64,000 nt of DNA from Nitratireductor arenosus (GCF_009742725.1 NZ_WPHG01000003.1:310001-374000); one strand, 5' to 3'. Positions 20,218 to 29,115 are shown, numbered from the stretch's first letter. Made by a program: numbers and translations. Notes: a model not told the origin generated them from the sequence alone.

Positions 20218-21405
20218 CTACTCGAACCACAGCGCCAGCAGGCGCTGATAGATCTGCGTCAGCGTCTCCAGGTCGGCCAGCGCCACGTGTTCGTCGACCA
20301 TGTGCATGGTCTGGCCGACCAGACCGAATTCGACCACCGGGCAATAATCCTTGATGAAGCGGGCGTCCGACGTGCCGCCGGTCGTCGAAAGCTCGGGCCG
20401 ACGACCGGTCACATCGCTGATCGCGGTGCTCACCAACGCGATCAGCTTGTCGTCGTGGGTCACGAACACCGGGCTCGGCCGGTCGCGCCAGTCGAGTTCG
20501 AACGACACGGGCTCTTCCCTGCCCGGGCGCAGCCGTTCAAGCCGTGCTGCCCGGTCGAGCCGGCCGTGGATTTCCGCCTGCAGGCTTTCCGCCGTCCACC
20601 GGTCGTTGAAGCGCACGTTGAAGCTGGCTGTGGCCGAAGCGGGAATGACGTTGACGGCCGGATTGCCGACATCGACGCTGGTCACCTCCAGATTGGTCGG
20701 CTGGAAATTCTCGGTGCCCTCGTCATAGGCCGGATGCATCAGCGCGTCGATCAGCATGGTGAGCCCGCGCACCGGATTGTCGGCCAGGTGCGGATAGGCG
20801 GCATGGCCCTGCCTGCCGGCGACGCGCAGCGTGCCCGACAGCGAGCCGCGCCGGCCGATCTTGATCATGTCGCCGAGCCGCTCGGGATTGGTCGGTTCGC
20901 CGACCACGGCGGCGTCCCAGCGTTCTCCCTTGGCTGCCGCCCATTCCAACAGCCTTTTCGTGCCGTTGACGGCCGGGCCTTCCTCGTCGCCGGTGATCAG
21001 CAGCGAGATCGAGCCCGCCGGCGCGCCGTGCTCGCCAATATGGCGGGCGACCGCGGCCACGAAACAGGCAATGCCGCCTTTCATGTCGACCGCGCCGCGG
21101 CCGAACATGGCGCCGTTGGCGACGGTGGCGGCGAAGGGGGAATGCGTCCAGGCCGCCTCGTCGCCGACCGGCACGACGTCGGTATGCCCGGCAAAACACA
21201 GATGCGGCCCGGCACCTGCAAGCCTTGCGTAGAGATTTTCCACGTCCGGCGTGCCCGCCTCGCTAAACACCGGCCGTTCGACGGCAAAGCCGAGCGGGTC
21301 CAGCATGGCCTCCAGCGCCGACAGCGCGCCGGCTTCGGCTGGTGTGACCGAAGGGCAGCGGATCAGGGTGGCCAGATTGGCGGCGGGATCGACGGGCAGT
21401 GACAT
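20218..21405 (-). CDS. dapE: Succinyl-diaminopimelate desuccinylase
   Basis: Hydrolyses N-succinyl-LL-diaminopimelate in lysine and peptidoglycan synthesis. M20 metallopeptidase signatures are present: [20 protein letters not shown] with the His and Asp metal ligands, [10 protein letters not shown], and [15 protein letters not shown] with the catalytic Glu. C-terminal [12 protein letters not shown] and [15 protein letters not shown] complete the site. Length is 395 aa. dapD lies 9 kb away with an accessory block between. Confidence 0.96.
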   Translation of the reverse strand: MSLPVDPAANLATLIRCPSVTPAEAGALSALEAMLDPLGFAVERPVFSEAGTPDVENLYARLAGAGPHLCFAGHTDVVPVGDEAAWTHSPFAATVANGAMFGRGAVDMKGGIACFVAAVARHIGEHGAPAGSISLLITGDEEGPAVNGTKRLLEWAAAKGERWDAAVVGEPTNPERLGDMIKIGRRGSLSGTLRVAGRQGHAAYPHLADNPVRGLTMLIDALMHPAYDEGTENFQPTNLEVTSVDVGNPAVNVIPASATASFNVRFNDRWTAESLQAEIHGRLDRAARLERLRPGREEPVSFELDWRDRPSPVFVTHDDKLIALVSTAISDVTGRRPELSTTGGTSDARFIKDYCPVVEFGLVGQTMHMVDEHVALADLETLTQIYQRLLALWFE

Positions 21406-21550
21406 GAGGCGGATGGATAGTCGAAAGGGCGGTCCCTGTCACGCCGCGAAACGGCGCCGACATTTGGGCCAGATGTCACCCGCAAAACCGGCCGGCCGGT
21501 TGACGCCGCCGCTGCAATGGCAGTGATGGGCGGGGAGAGTGGAGGACGGG

Positions 21551-22588
21551 ATGCGTTTTGACGACCAAACCAGGATCGCGGTCGCGGGCGCCGGCAGCAT
21601 CGGCTGTTATGCCGGCGCCTGCCTGGCGCTTGCCGGGCGCCAGGTGGCGCTGCTGGCCAGGCCGCGCATCGTCGACGCCGTTACCGGGGCCGGTCTTGCG
21701 GTCCGCGACCTCGACGGCACGCAGCGCCAATTGCCTGCCGGTCGTGTCCAGGCTAGCGCAGACCCCGCGGCCGTGCTGGCAAAGGCCGACATCGTGCTTG
21801 TCACCGTCAAGAGCGGCGCGACGCGAGCGATGGCCCGGCTGGTCGCGCGCCATGCCCGGCCGGGCGCCGTGGTGGTCAGCTTGCAGAATGGCGTGGAGAA
21901 TCCCGCCATCCTGCGTGCCGGGCTTGGCGCGCGCCATCCGGTTGTGGCCGGCATGGTGCCGTTCAACGTGGTGGCCGCGATGCCGGACGATGGCGCGCCG
22001 GTCTTTCACCGCGCGACGGAAGGCACGACCCTGGTCGACCCCGCGCCCGAAGGGCTCGCCGCCTTTCTTGACGTCGCCGGTTTTCCCGTTTCGGCCGCCG
22101 CCGATATGGACGCCGTGCTGTGGGGCAAGCTGCTGCTCAACCTCAACAACGCGCTCAACGCGCTGTCGGGCCTGCCGCTCGCCGACGAACTCGCCGACCG
22201 GCGCTGGCGGCGTGTGCTGGCCGGCCAGATCGCCGAGGCGCTTGGCGCGATGAAGGCGGCCGGCATTCGGCCGGCGCGCATCGGGCGCTTGCGGCCCGGA
22301 CTGTTGCCGGCGGTGCTGCGCCTGCCCGATCCGCTGTTTCGCCGTCTCGCCCGGCGCATGCTCGCCGTCGATCCCGCCGCGCGCTCCTCCATGTGGGAGG
22401 ATCTGGAACGGGGCCGGCCGACGGAGATCGACCAGTTTCAGGGCGCGGTAATCGCGCTTGCCGAACGCCATGGCCTGGCCGCGCCCGCCAACCGCGCCGT
22501 GTTGGCCGCGATCCGTCGCGCCGAACGGGCCGGGCGCGGGGCGCCGCGGCTTCAGCCGGAGGCGGTGCTGCCGCAAGCCGGACGGTAG
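21551..22588 (+). CDS. 2-dehydropantoate 2-reductase family protein
   Basis: NADPH-dependent ketopantoate reductase fold. The start at 21551 has GGAGG at ideal spacing and gives MRFDDQTRIAVAGAGSIGCY with the GxGxxG dinucleotide site. The catalytic Lys is in VLWGKLLLNLNNALNALSG, and SSMWEDLERGRPTEID is the conserved C-terminal motif. Length is 345 aa. It could be the PanE of pantothenate synthesis or a paralog acting on another 2-keto acid; the sequence does not settle this. Confidence 0.85.
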   Translation: MRFDDQTRIAVAGAGSIGCYAGACLALAGRQVALLARPRIVDAVTGAGLAVRDLDGTQRQLPAGRVQASADPAAVLAKADIVLVTVKSGATRAMARLVARHARPGAVVVSLQNGVENPAILRAGLGARHPVVAGMVPFNVVAAMPDDGAPVFHRATEGTTLVDPAPEGLAAFLDVAGFPVSAAADMDAVLWGKLLLNLNNALNALSGLPLADELADRRWRRVLAGQIAEALGAMKAAGIRPARIGRLRPGLLPAVLRLPDPLFRRLARRMLAVDPAARSSMWEDLERGRPTEIDQFQGAVIALAERHGLAAPANRAVLAAIRRAERAGRGAPRLQPEAVLPQAGR

Positions 22589-22616
22589 GGCGCGCTCGCG
22601 GCAGCGTCTCGCGATT

Positions 22617-24242
22617 TCAGCCGGCGGGTTCGGGCGGCTTGTCCGGCCGTGCGCCGCGCACGGCATGCAGCGCCTTTTCGAGCACGGTCTCCGCGCGCCG
22701 CCGCGCCTCGGCGTCGAGACGGTCGACGTCGAGAAACAGCGACAGGCCGCTCTCCGCCTCGTTGAACGTGGCCGGCGCGGCATCGCTGTCGTGAATGCCT
22801 TCCACGGCATAGGGCACGATTTCGCCCGCAATGCCTTTGAGTGTGATCGGCTGCAGGGGGCGTGCGCGCACCCTGTCGCGGACATGGGCCCAGGTCTCGT
22901 AGGACAGCACGATGCCGCCCGGGTCGGCGATGTGTTGCAGGCGCGCGGCCAGGTTCGCCTCCGCGCCGATGATCGTGTAGTCCATCCGGTCGGCCGAGCC
23001 GAAATTGCCGACATTGCAATAGCCGGTATTGATGCCCATGCGCACCTCGAACGGCTTTTCGATGCCGCGCCGGCGCCATTCGCCCTTCAACTCCACCATG
23101 CGCCGCTGCATGGCCATCGCCATGTCGAGACAGGCATTGGCGTCCTCGCGCGCCCCCCGCGTATGCGGGTCGCCGAAAAAGGCCAGGATGGCGTCGCCGA
23201 TGAACTTGTCGACCGTCGCGCCGTGCGCGTGGGCGATCGCCGACATTTCGGTGAAATACTCGTTGAGCAGGTTCGTCAGCTCCTCCGGCTGGAGATGTTC
23301 GGAGGTTTCGGTGAAATCCTTGATGTCGGAAAAGAAGATCGTCAGTTTCTTGCGTTCGGTCGAGATCGTGACGTCCTTTTCGCCGGAAAAGATGCTCTTG
23401 TAGATCTGCGGCGACAGATATTTCGAGATCTTCATCGACACCGAGGCAAGGAAGTCGTTCGCCTCCTCCAGCTCGCTGTTCATCCGGCGGAATTGATTGG
23501 CCTGGCGCCAGTTGAGACCGGTCAGCGCAATTCCGAACGCGCCGGCGCCGGCGAAATAGAAGAACAGATATTTGAAGGAAAACAGGTTCTTCGCGATCGG
23601 CTGGTGCACGGTGATCGCCTGGATGCCGCGCACGTCGCCGACCTGCCAGTCATGTTTGGGACTGAGCGGATGATTGTTGTGGCACGACACGCACGCCTGG
23701 CCGAGAATGACGGGGACCGCCATCCGGATCTCGCGCTCGAACAGCGAGCCGGCGATCTCTGTGGCCACGGCGCCGGGATCGCGCGAGGCGCGGAAGGAGG
23801 CGAGCGCGGCGCGCTCGAAACCGTCGAGCCTGTGCGCGGCCCGGCTCGTGAACGCGGAATCGGACACGAAGCGGTAGCCGATTTCCTCCTCGCCGCTGGT
23901 GCCGATCACGTCGCCGAGTTCGAGCGACAGCGTTGCCGGGATCGGCACGGCCCCGGGAATGTCGGCATAGTCGTGCGCGGCGATGCTGTCGCCGTCATGG
24001 CCCTGCACCCGGCTCACGACATTGGTGGCGTAATAGCCGCGTATGTCGCTGAGCATCCGGTTCAGGGTCCGGGCCTGGACGGTCAGCGCCCGGTCGGACA
24101 GGTTCTTGAGGTCCATCCACACGGCAATGGGCAGCAAAGCCAGGGCCAACGCCACGATAGTGCCCAGCAACCAGGGGCGTTCGGCCGTGTAGAGCCACAT
24201 GCGACCGATCGCGGTGTCCTTGTCTTCGGCGGGTTGCGACAC
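22617..24242 (-). CDS. Membrane adenylate/guanylate cyclase with CxxCH-containing (Tll0287-like/DUF3365) sensor domain
   Basis: Makes a cyclic nucleotide in response to a periplasmic cue. I start at the GTG at 24242 because GGAG lies 7 nt upstream; an ATG at 24350 is open but lacks a site. Order: membrane segment (LGTIVALALALLPIAVWMDL), a periplasmic domain of about 190 residues with QACVSCHNNHP (a heme c-type CxxCH), a second membrane segment (YLFFYFAGAGAFGIALTGL), a short linker, and a class III cyclase domain. The cyclase has FSDIKDFTETSE and IGDAILAFFGDP metal aspartates, DYTIIG, and the NLAARL Asn/Arg pair. The Lys in VDKFIGD and the Thr suggest ATP. A proline-rich tail ends the protein. 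Confidence 0.88.
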   Translation of the reverse strand: MSQPAEDKDTAIGRMWLYTAERPWLLGTIVALALALLPIAVWMDLKNLSDRALTVQARTLNRMLSDIRGYYATNVVSRVQGHDGDSIAAHDYADIPGAVPIPATLSLELGDVIGTSGEEEIGYRFVSDSAFTSRAAHRLDGFERAALASFRASRDPGAVATEIAGSLFEREIRMAVPVILGQACVSCHNNHPLSPKHDWQVGDVRGIQAITVHQPIAKNLFSFKYLFFYFAGAGAFGIALTGLNWRQANQFRRMNSELEEANDFLASVSMKISKYLSPQIYKSIFSGEKDVTISTERKKLTIFFSDIKDFTETSEHLQPEELTNLLNEYFTEMSAIAHAHGATVDKFIGDAILAFFGDPHTRGAREDANACLDMAMAMQRRMVELKGEWRRRGIEKPFEVRMGINTGYCNVGNFGSADRMDYTIIGAEANLAARLQHIADPGGIVLSYETWAHVRDRVRARPLQPITLKGIAGEIVPYAVEGIHDSDAAPATFNEAESGLSLFLDVDRLDAEARRRAETVLEKALHAVRGARPDKPPEPAG

Positions 24243-24535
24243 GGTTTTCTCCGATCCTTCTCGCAGGGTTTGGAAGGATAGCCAACCAGGGCGCGCATGA
24301 CGAGCGCTCGGCGCGGACAGGCTTGACGCCCGTGGTCGGAACATTCGCAATCTCGACGGCCCTCAACGGCCGGCGCGGCAGTGTTCATGGATCGCAGCCC
24401 GTTCGACGGGCAATCCATGATCGCTGGATAAAGTAGTAGTTCAGAATAGAAGAGTGAGAAGAATGCAAATCGTCAATATACGTGTAATCTGAAAGAAAAT
24501 CGTTCCAAATAATCCGCAAAAGAGGAGAGAAAATC
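24243..24535. other. Intergenic region with an AT-rich right half
   Basis: No gene seen. The left part (to about 24415) has the usual high GC. From about 24420 to 24530 the sequence becomes clearly AT-rich, ending in AAGAGGAGAGAAAATC, a strong ribosome site for the next gene. I cannot assign a convincing -35/-10 pair. The composition change marks the left edge of an accessory block. Confidence 0.6.
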
Positions 24536-24940
24536 ATGCCGGTGCTCGCGCTATATCTCGTCATAACGCCGCTGGATGGCTGGGTCACGGATGGTCGCAA
24601 CAGCTGGATTTTCCTGAAATTCGGCGTCACCGAGAATCTGGATGAAGACACCATCCGCAGCGGCTACACCACGCACAATCCCTCGATCCTGTTCGCCAAG
24701 CAGGAATACGACACCAATGTCAGGCAGATATTGCACCACGGCGACCTTGGCCGGGCCTATCTCAAGGTGCTGATCGACAAGGGATTCAAGCAGGTCGGGC
24801 GGACCGAATGGGTCGACGGCGCAAACCGCAAGATGATCGACGCGATCTACAAATGGTTCGTGGAAACCAAAGACGTGCGCACCGACAAGACCAATGTCGA
24901 GAACCGGCTTCACTTTCTGGCGTCGATCACCGGCGAATGA
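24536..24940 (+). CDS. Small orphan protein, possibly GIY-YIG/T5orf172-like
   Basis: A 134-aa protein with AGGAGA 8-10 nt before the ATG, so very likely expressed. I do not recognise it with confidence. The segment FLKFGVTENLDEDTIRSGYT followed by a later GRTEWVDG resembles the 'KIGxTxN...' and 'EWF' spacing of the T5orf172/Mug113 branch of GIY-YIG proteins, but the resemblance is weak. It sits alone on the plus strand, convergent with the four-gene accessory operon (42 bp between stops), after an AT-rich leader unlike the surrounding DNA. Confidence 0.7.
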   Translation: MPVLALYLVITPLDGWVTDGRNSWIFLKFGVTENLDEDTIRSGYTTHNPSILFAKQEYDTNVRQILHHGDLGRAYLKVLIDKGFKQVGRTEWVDGANRKMIDAIYKWFVETKDVRTDKTNVENRLHFLASITGE

Positions 24941-24982
24941 GGTCCGGGTTCCGGCGGTGAGGCTTGCACGGCCCGGCTCCGG

Positions 24983-26752
24983 CTAATCGTTCTCGGCGGC
25001 TTTCTTCGCCGCCAGTTCTGCCTGCCACTGCCAATAATTGTCGCGCCGGATGCCGCGCACCAGATCCATGTAGTCGTGGCCGAAGAAGGCGGAGATCTGG
25101 CCGATATTGTAGTTTCCGTCCCGATAGGCGGCCACCATCGCCTTTTCGTCGTTGTGCGGGTAGGCGGCGCGGAATTCCTTCAGCGTATGCGGAAGGTGGC
25201 GGGGCTCGTCCGTCGGTTCGACGGTTCCGGGTGGCTGGGCCACCTTGCCGAGCGCCTTTTCGATCGAATTGACATGCGTTTCGATGTCGTCGATCCGCGT
25301 TGCCGTCTTTTCGATCGCATCCAGCCGGCCGTTGATCGCGGTCAGACTTGCTTCGATCTGCTCGAGCCTGCCGAGCGCCTGTTCGGCTGCGTGCAGACGT
25401 TGCGACAGCCGGTCTTCCGACTGCATCAGATAGCTGATCTTTGACGGCGCCTCCTTCAGCCCGGCAAGCTGGGTGTCGTGTGCGCTCGACTGCGCCTGGA
25501 CCGCTTGCAGCCGCTCGCTCTGGTCGTGCACGCTCTGCTCCACGCCGTCGAGCGCGGCCAACCTGTCATGCGCCGACTGGAGACCGCTGGCGTTTGCTTG
25601 CGCCTGCGCGGCCACATCCTTGAGCTTGTCGGGCAGCGGTGTGAGGTCGGCCAGCTTGCTGTTGCAATGGCTTGCGCTCTTTTCCAGTGCACGCAGCTCG
25701 CCCGTATGCGCGTCGGTCGTGTTCATCAGATGTGTCATCATGCGGGGAAAGTCGCTGATGCGATTGAGGAACTCTCCCATCCCGTCGATTTGCCGGGTCA
25801 CGTCGGCCAATTTCTCCGGCAGTCCGTCGAGCGTGCCCAGCTTGGCCGTTACGCGCTCCAGCGTGTGGTCGATCGTCGATAGCCGGCCGTCCTGCTTGCC
25901 GCTGGTGTCGGACAATTCGGCAAGCTGATCGGGAACGGGTTCCAGAAAGTCGAGCGTCGCGCCCATCGTGCCGAGCCTTTCGCGCATGTCGCGCACCTCC
26001 TCGGGCAGCGGCATGAGCGCGTCGACGGCCTCGCCGATCTGCTCGACAGAGTGCTCGAGCGAGGCGAACTGCGTGTGCCGTTCGTCGGCCTGTGCGCTCA
26101 GATCGGCCAGCGCGCCGGGCATCTTTTCGAGCGGCGTTACCGCTTTGGTTAGTCGCGCGAGCGTCGCAGTCACCGTGTCCAGGCCGGCAATCCTGCTGGC
26201 CGCTATCTGGCCTTTTATCGCCAGCCCGCAGCTGCGTTGATGCGAGATCTCGACCTCGAGCTGCGGCGCCGAGGCGCCGGTGGCCGTGTTGCGGATCGTG
26301 GCCAGCAAGATCGCCGGCGCGGGGACGGGTTGGCCAGGCTCCGTAACCGCCAGTACCGGGCTCGCATCCGCCTGCCCGCTTTCCGGGTCCGCTGCCGTTT
26401 CGCCGAAGGCGATCGAAAGGCTTGCCGAGCCGCCCGACGGGATGGCGGGCAGTTTCAGCTCGGCCATTTCTGCGTTGAACTTGAGCGGTTTCTGGTCCGC
26501 ATCCACCGCGCGCGTCGACAAGATAACCAGCCGGCCGAGCGCATCGATCGCGCCGCCGGGTCCGACCAGTAAATGCGCGCCCGAAAGCGCAACGTCGAAC
26601 CCGCCCAGCACGCCGGGTTCGAGGATCGCTTGTGTCAGCACTTCGCGATGCCTGCGATGGTAGTCCTGTTCGCGCGTCAGGGCGGCCGCGTCGACCAGCA
26701 TTCCCTCGCGGAAGACCTGGCGTTCTATGGTCGGAAAACTGCGTCGGGTCAT
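24983..26752 (-). CDS. Long coiled-coil protein with injection-system-like N-terminal domain
   Basis: 589 aa, last gene of a four-gene unit. Residues 1-170 start RRSFPTIERQVFREGMLVDA and include LLVGPGGAIDALGRLVILST. The pattern (short start, 'G-L-x-A-x-x-L-x-x-EQDYH', then a domain with 'V-x-PG-A-I-D-x-x-GR') resembles N-termini of proteins encoded with contractile injection systems and phage baseplates; this is by eye. Residues 180-500 are heptad-like pseudo-repeats with recurring L-x-x-LP-x-x-L-x-D units, predicted coiled coil. The last 65 residues (AMVAAYRDGNYNIGQISAFF...) look like a helix-turn-helix. No signal peptide, no enzyme motif. Function unknown. Confidence 0.8.
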   Translation of the reverse strand: MTRRSFPTIERQVFREGMLVDAAALTREQDYHRRHREVLTQAILEPGVLGGFDVALSGAHLLVGPGGAIDALGRLVILSTRAVDADQKPLKFNAEMAELKLPAIPSGGSASLSIAFGETAADPESGQADASPVLAVTEPGQPVPAPAILLATIRNTATGASAPQLEVEISHQRSCGLAIKGQIAASRIAGLDTVTATLARLTKAVTPLEKMPGALADLSAQADERHTQFASLEHSVEQIGEAVDALMPLPEEVRDMRERLGTMGATLDFLEPVPDQLAELSDTSGKQDGRLSTIDHTLERVTAKLGTLDGLPEKLADVTRQIDGMGEFLNRISDFPRMMTHLMNTTDAHTGELRALEKSASHCNSKLADLTPLPDKLKDVAAQAQANASGLQSAHDRLAALDGVEQSVHDQSERLQAVQAQSSAHDTQLAGLKEAPSKISYLMQSEDRLSQRLHAAEQALGRLEQIEASLTAINGRLDAIEKTATRIDDIETHVNSIEKALGKVAQPPGTVEPTDEPRHLPHTLKEFRAAYPHNDEKAMVAAYRDGNYNIGQISAFFGHDYMDLVRGIRRDNYWQWQAELAAKKAAEND

Positions 26753-26764
26753 ATCGCTGTGTCC

Positions 26765-27457
26765 CTATTTTTTCCTGGTGTCGGGCAGCCAGGTGTCGAC
26801 TCCGAGATTGCTCTTGCCCAACACCCAGGGATATTTGCCGTCGACCGGTTCATCCTTGCCGGAAGACGAACCGCCGGAGCTGTCTTCGTCGTCCTCATCG
26901 TCCTCGTCATCGTCGTCGCCTGGAGGGGGAGGCGGGCCGCCGCCGCCGCCGCCGCCGTCGCCTTTGTCGTCCGGCTTGCGGCGCGGCGGTTTGCGGGGCT
27001 TCTTCCATTTGGTTCCGCAGTAGCACCAGAAGACGCCCTCGACATGGCCGCTGATGCACACGGTCGCCTTCTTTCCCTTCTTCTTGACGATGATGATCTG
27101 AGCGTCCTTCACCTCCTTGGAGACGCCGAACATCTTGACGGTTATGCTGTCGAACCGGGCGACGATTTTCAGCGCGCGCGGCTTGGCGAGCAGCTTGACG
27201 TCGATTTCCTTGAGCTCGGCGACGATGTCGGCGAAGACGCCAAGCTTGTCGGTAAATCCTTCCGCGCCGGTAATTTTTCCGATCATCTCGACGACGTCGA
27301 CATGGGTTTTCTCGACCATGCCCAATTCGAGCAGGTAGCCTTTCTCCGGCAGCGTGTCGCACAGCGACTGGGTCGCGGGCTTGAGAATGTCCTCCGCGCT
27401 CAACTCAAAATGAACGCCTTCGATCCTGAATTCCGCCGAAAGTTCGATGGCGCGCAT
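26765..27457 (-). CDS. Hypothetical protein with poly-Gly/Pro and poly-Asp/Glu linker
   Basis: 230 aa. Residues 1-150 form a soluble, apparently globular domain (MRAIELSAEFRIEGVHFELS...), ending in CISGHVEGVFWCYCGTKW with three closely spaced cysteines. Then comes a basic stretch (KKPRKPPRRKPDDK), a run of glycines and prolines, about 12 consecutive or near-consecutive acidic residues and a serine/glycine stretch. The conserved-looking C-terminus is YPWVLGKSNLGVDTWLPDTR. Third gene of the unit, 12 bp before the coiled-coil gene. No family recognised. The low-complexity runs mirror a repetitive DNA tract that is prone to length change. Confidence 0.75.
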   Translation of the reverse strand: MRAIELSAEFRIEGVHFELSAEDILKPATQSLCDTLPEKGYLLELGMVEKTHVDVVEMIGKITGAEGFTDKLGVFADIVAELKEIDVKLLAKPRALKIVARFDSITVKMFGVSKEVKDAQIIIVKKKGKKATVCISGHVEGVFWCYCGTKWKKPRKPPRRKPDDKGDGGGGGGGPPPPPGDDDDEDDEDDEDSSGGSSSGKDEPVDGKYPWVLGKSNLGVDTWLPDTRKK

Positions 27458-27471
27458 GGTCTGTCTGTCCG

Positions 27472-27768
27472 TTACACTCCAAGGACCTTCCGCAGACCTT
27501 GAATCTGGCTACCCGACAGAAAGCCGTCGAGCACGGCGTCGGGATCGACCTCCACGCTTGGCGCGCCGCTGGCCGGCACCGATATCCTTAGATACGGTCT
27601 GTCGGGCAGGCCCCGCGGCGCAAGGCTCAGTTGCGAAGGCGTGTCGGCGGCGAAGGAGGCTTGCAGCGTGGCGTCGAAACCCAGCAGCGACGCGGCTGGA
27701 TCGCCACCGAGGCCGAGCCCCTCATCTCTCAGTCCAACCGCGATATCGATGCTGAATCCGCTGCGCAT
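27472..27768 (-). CDS. Small hypothetical protein
   Basis: 98 aa, second gene of the accessory unit. Start at 27768 is preceded by GGGGAGGTCGCCG, a good site; an ATG 15 bp upstream lacks one. The sequence opens MRSGFSIDIAVGLRDEGLGL and has alternating polar/hydrophobic strands (RPYLRISVPASGAPSVEVDP), suggesting a small beta domain. Ends IQGLRKVLGV. No signal peptide or cysteine. No family recognised. Confidence 0.7.
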   Translation of the reverse strand: MRSGFSIDIAVGLRDEGLGLGGDPAASLLGFDATLQASFAADTPSQLSLAPRGLPDRPYLRISVPASGAPSVEVDPDAVLDGFLSGSQIQGLRKVLGV

Positions 27769-27819
27769 CGGCGACCTCCCCAATAAGGCTGTCTCGGTGA
27801 AAGACAGCGCGCGCGCGTG

Positions 27820-28203
27820 CTATTCTTCCCAGTTGCTCAGCTTTATCTGCAGCTTGTCGATATCGACAACGCCATTGTTGAGCCCGTTCAAAAGCCGTTG
27901 GGGTGGGCTGACCAGAAGTTCGACATTATCGCCGCCGCCCAGCTTGAGCTTGATGACCGGTGGGGCGGGGTGCTTCGCGCCGTCGGCGCCGACGATCTGA
28001 TTTTCCGCGGAGTTCGGATCGGGCGTGAGCGAAAACACATAAGGGTCCGTCTTGGAAACATGATGCGGGATCTCCAGCATCATCTCGTATTTGTCGTCAC
28101 CGAATGACAGGATGGTATCGATCGACAGAGCTTGTTTGTCGACGGTCGGTTTCGGAGTCTGCTGCGTGTTCTGGTTGCCAGTATTGGTGTCGTCCTTGGC
28201 CAT
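27820..28203 (-). CDS. Small hypothetical protein, first gene of accessory operon
   Basis: 127 aa. The start at 28203 follows GGGAGGACAAATT, a strong ribosome site, after an AT-rich leader. The first 25 residues are polar (MAKDDTNTGNQNTQQTPKPT). The rest looks like a beta-rich domain with VIKLKLGGGDNVELLVSPPQ and an acidic C-terminus (KLSNWEE). The length and strand pattern resemble small tail-tube or baseplate accessory proteins, but I cannot assign a family. Genes at 27768, 27457 and 26752 follow in order with gaps of 51, 14 and 12 bp. Confidence 0.72.
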   Translation of the reverse strand: MAKDDTNTGNQNTQQTPKPTVDKQALSIDTILSFGDDKYEMMLEIPHHVSKTDPYVFSLTPDPNSAENQIVGADGAKHPAPPVIKLKLGGGDNVELLVSPPQRLLNGLNNGVVDIDKLQIKLSNWEE

Positions 28204-28392
28204 AATTTGTCCTCCCAATTGATTTTTTGACCGCATACCAAGAAATTTTTACGGTTATATTTGTTTTCACAAAGTTCAATCTGCGCTCAAAACCAATTGA
28301 TCGCAATCATTAATGTGATGAGTGTGAAATAACGCTATCAAGAGCGCTTCCAATCAGTGCAATAGAGCGGTCGAACTGCGGCCTGACCCCAG

Positions 28393-29115
28393 TCAGCCGT
28401 CCCCGATTTCGTAGGCTTGAAACCCGACGCTAAGCCGGGGCGTTGTGGCATCGACGGCGTGCCAGAAGGGTGGATCGGCTTGAACCTCGAAACAATTCGC
28501 CGACCATCCGCCGGGATCGTCGCGCCGAACGATCTTCCCGTCGACAAGACCGAGAAAGGCGGATCGACCACCGAGCGGCACGCTCCAGTTGATGTAGAGC
28601 CGCCATCCGGGATGGTCGGCATTGGTATGCCATCCCATCCAGCCGCCGGCGGGATACCAAAGCAGGTTGGTCGGACGAAATCTGCAGCGCGGGAACACCC
28701 GGGCCAGCAAAGTCGCGGTTGCCGGCAGCACCCAGCGCTCGGGATGGCCCGGCGGGAACTTGGCGATCAGTTTGTTTTCGTTGGCGCGCAGGGAGCGTCT
28801 GCCGTTCATGTCCTGGATCTGCTTCAGGTCCTCGAGGGCAAGGCGCGGCGGGCCGCCTGCGCCCTGCCTGACGGGCGGGGTCTCGATCGCCAGCCGCCAC
28901 TGTTCCAAAAGCCAGAAAGTCTCGGCGAACTGCGATTGGGGGAGATCGCTGGTGATGATGCCGTGACCGCGCGAGGGTGGCGCAGCGGGCTCGCCCGCCG
29001 CAAGGACCGTGTTCAGATAATCCTCGACGGCCTCGCGCAGGCTTGCACCGTCCCGCCGCGCGTCGTTCACCCATTGTCGCAACGCAACGCGGGAATGACT
29101 GGTCGCTATGGCCAT
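28393..29115 (-). CDS. 2-oxoglutarate/Fe(II)-dependent oxygenase-like protein
   Basis: 240 aa, start at 29115 (MAIATSHSRVALRQWVNDAR). Residues 150-235 look like a double-stranded beta-helix oxygenase. LLWYPAGGWMGWHTNADHPG carries a candidate first histidine, PPFWHAVD the distal histidine, and TPRLSVGFQAY an arginine that would bind 2-oxoglutarate. In the first motif the residue at the usual metal-binding Asp position is Asn (HTN), with an Asp two residues later. Separate promoter region from the downstream four-gene unit. The substrate is unknown, protein or small molecule. Confidence 0.7.
   Translation of the reverse strand: MAIATSHSRVALRQWVNDARRDGASLREAVEDYLNTVLAAGEPAAPPSRGHGIITSDLPQSQFAETFWLLEQWRLAIETPPVRQGAGGPPRLALEDLKQIQDMNGRRSLRANENKLIAKFPPGHPERWVLPATATLLARVFPRCRFRPTNLLWYPAGGWMGWHTNADHPGWRLYINWSVPLGGRSAFLGLVDGKIVRRDDPGGWSANCFEVQADPPFWHAVDATTPRLSVGFQAYEIGDG

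Noticed and set aside
22458-24281. A 607-codon open frame on the plus strand opposite the cyclase gene
   Set aside because: The minus strand has a full cyclase with all catalytic motifs and a ribosome site; the plus frame has none.
24983-28203. Prophage or complete contractile injection system
   Set aside because: No integrase, terminase, portal, sheath, tube or ATPase gene is present; only one protein has a resemblance, so I report it as an unknown operon.
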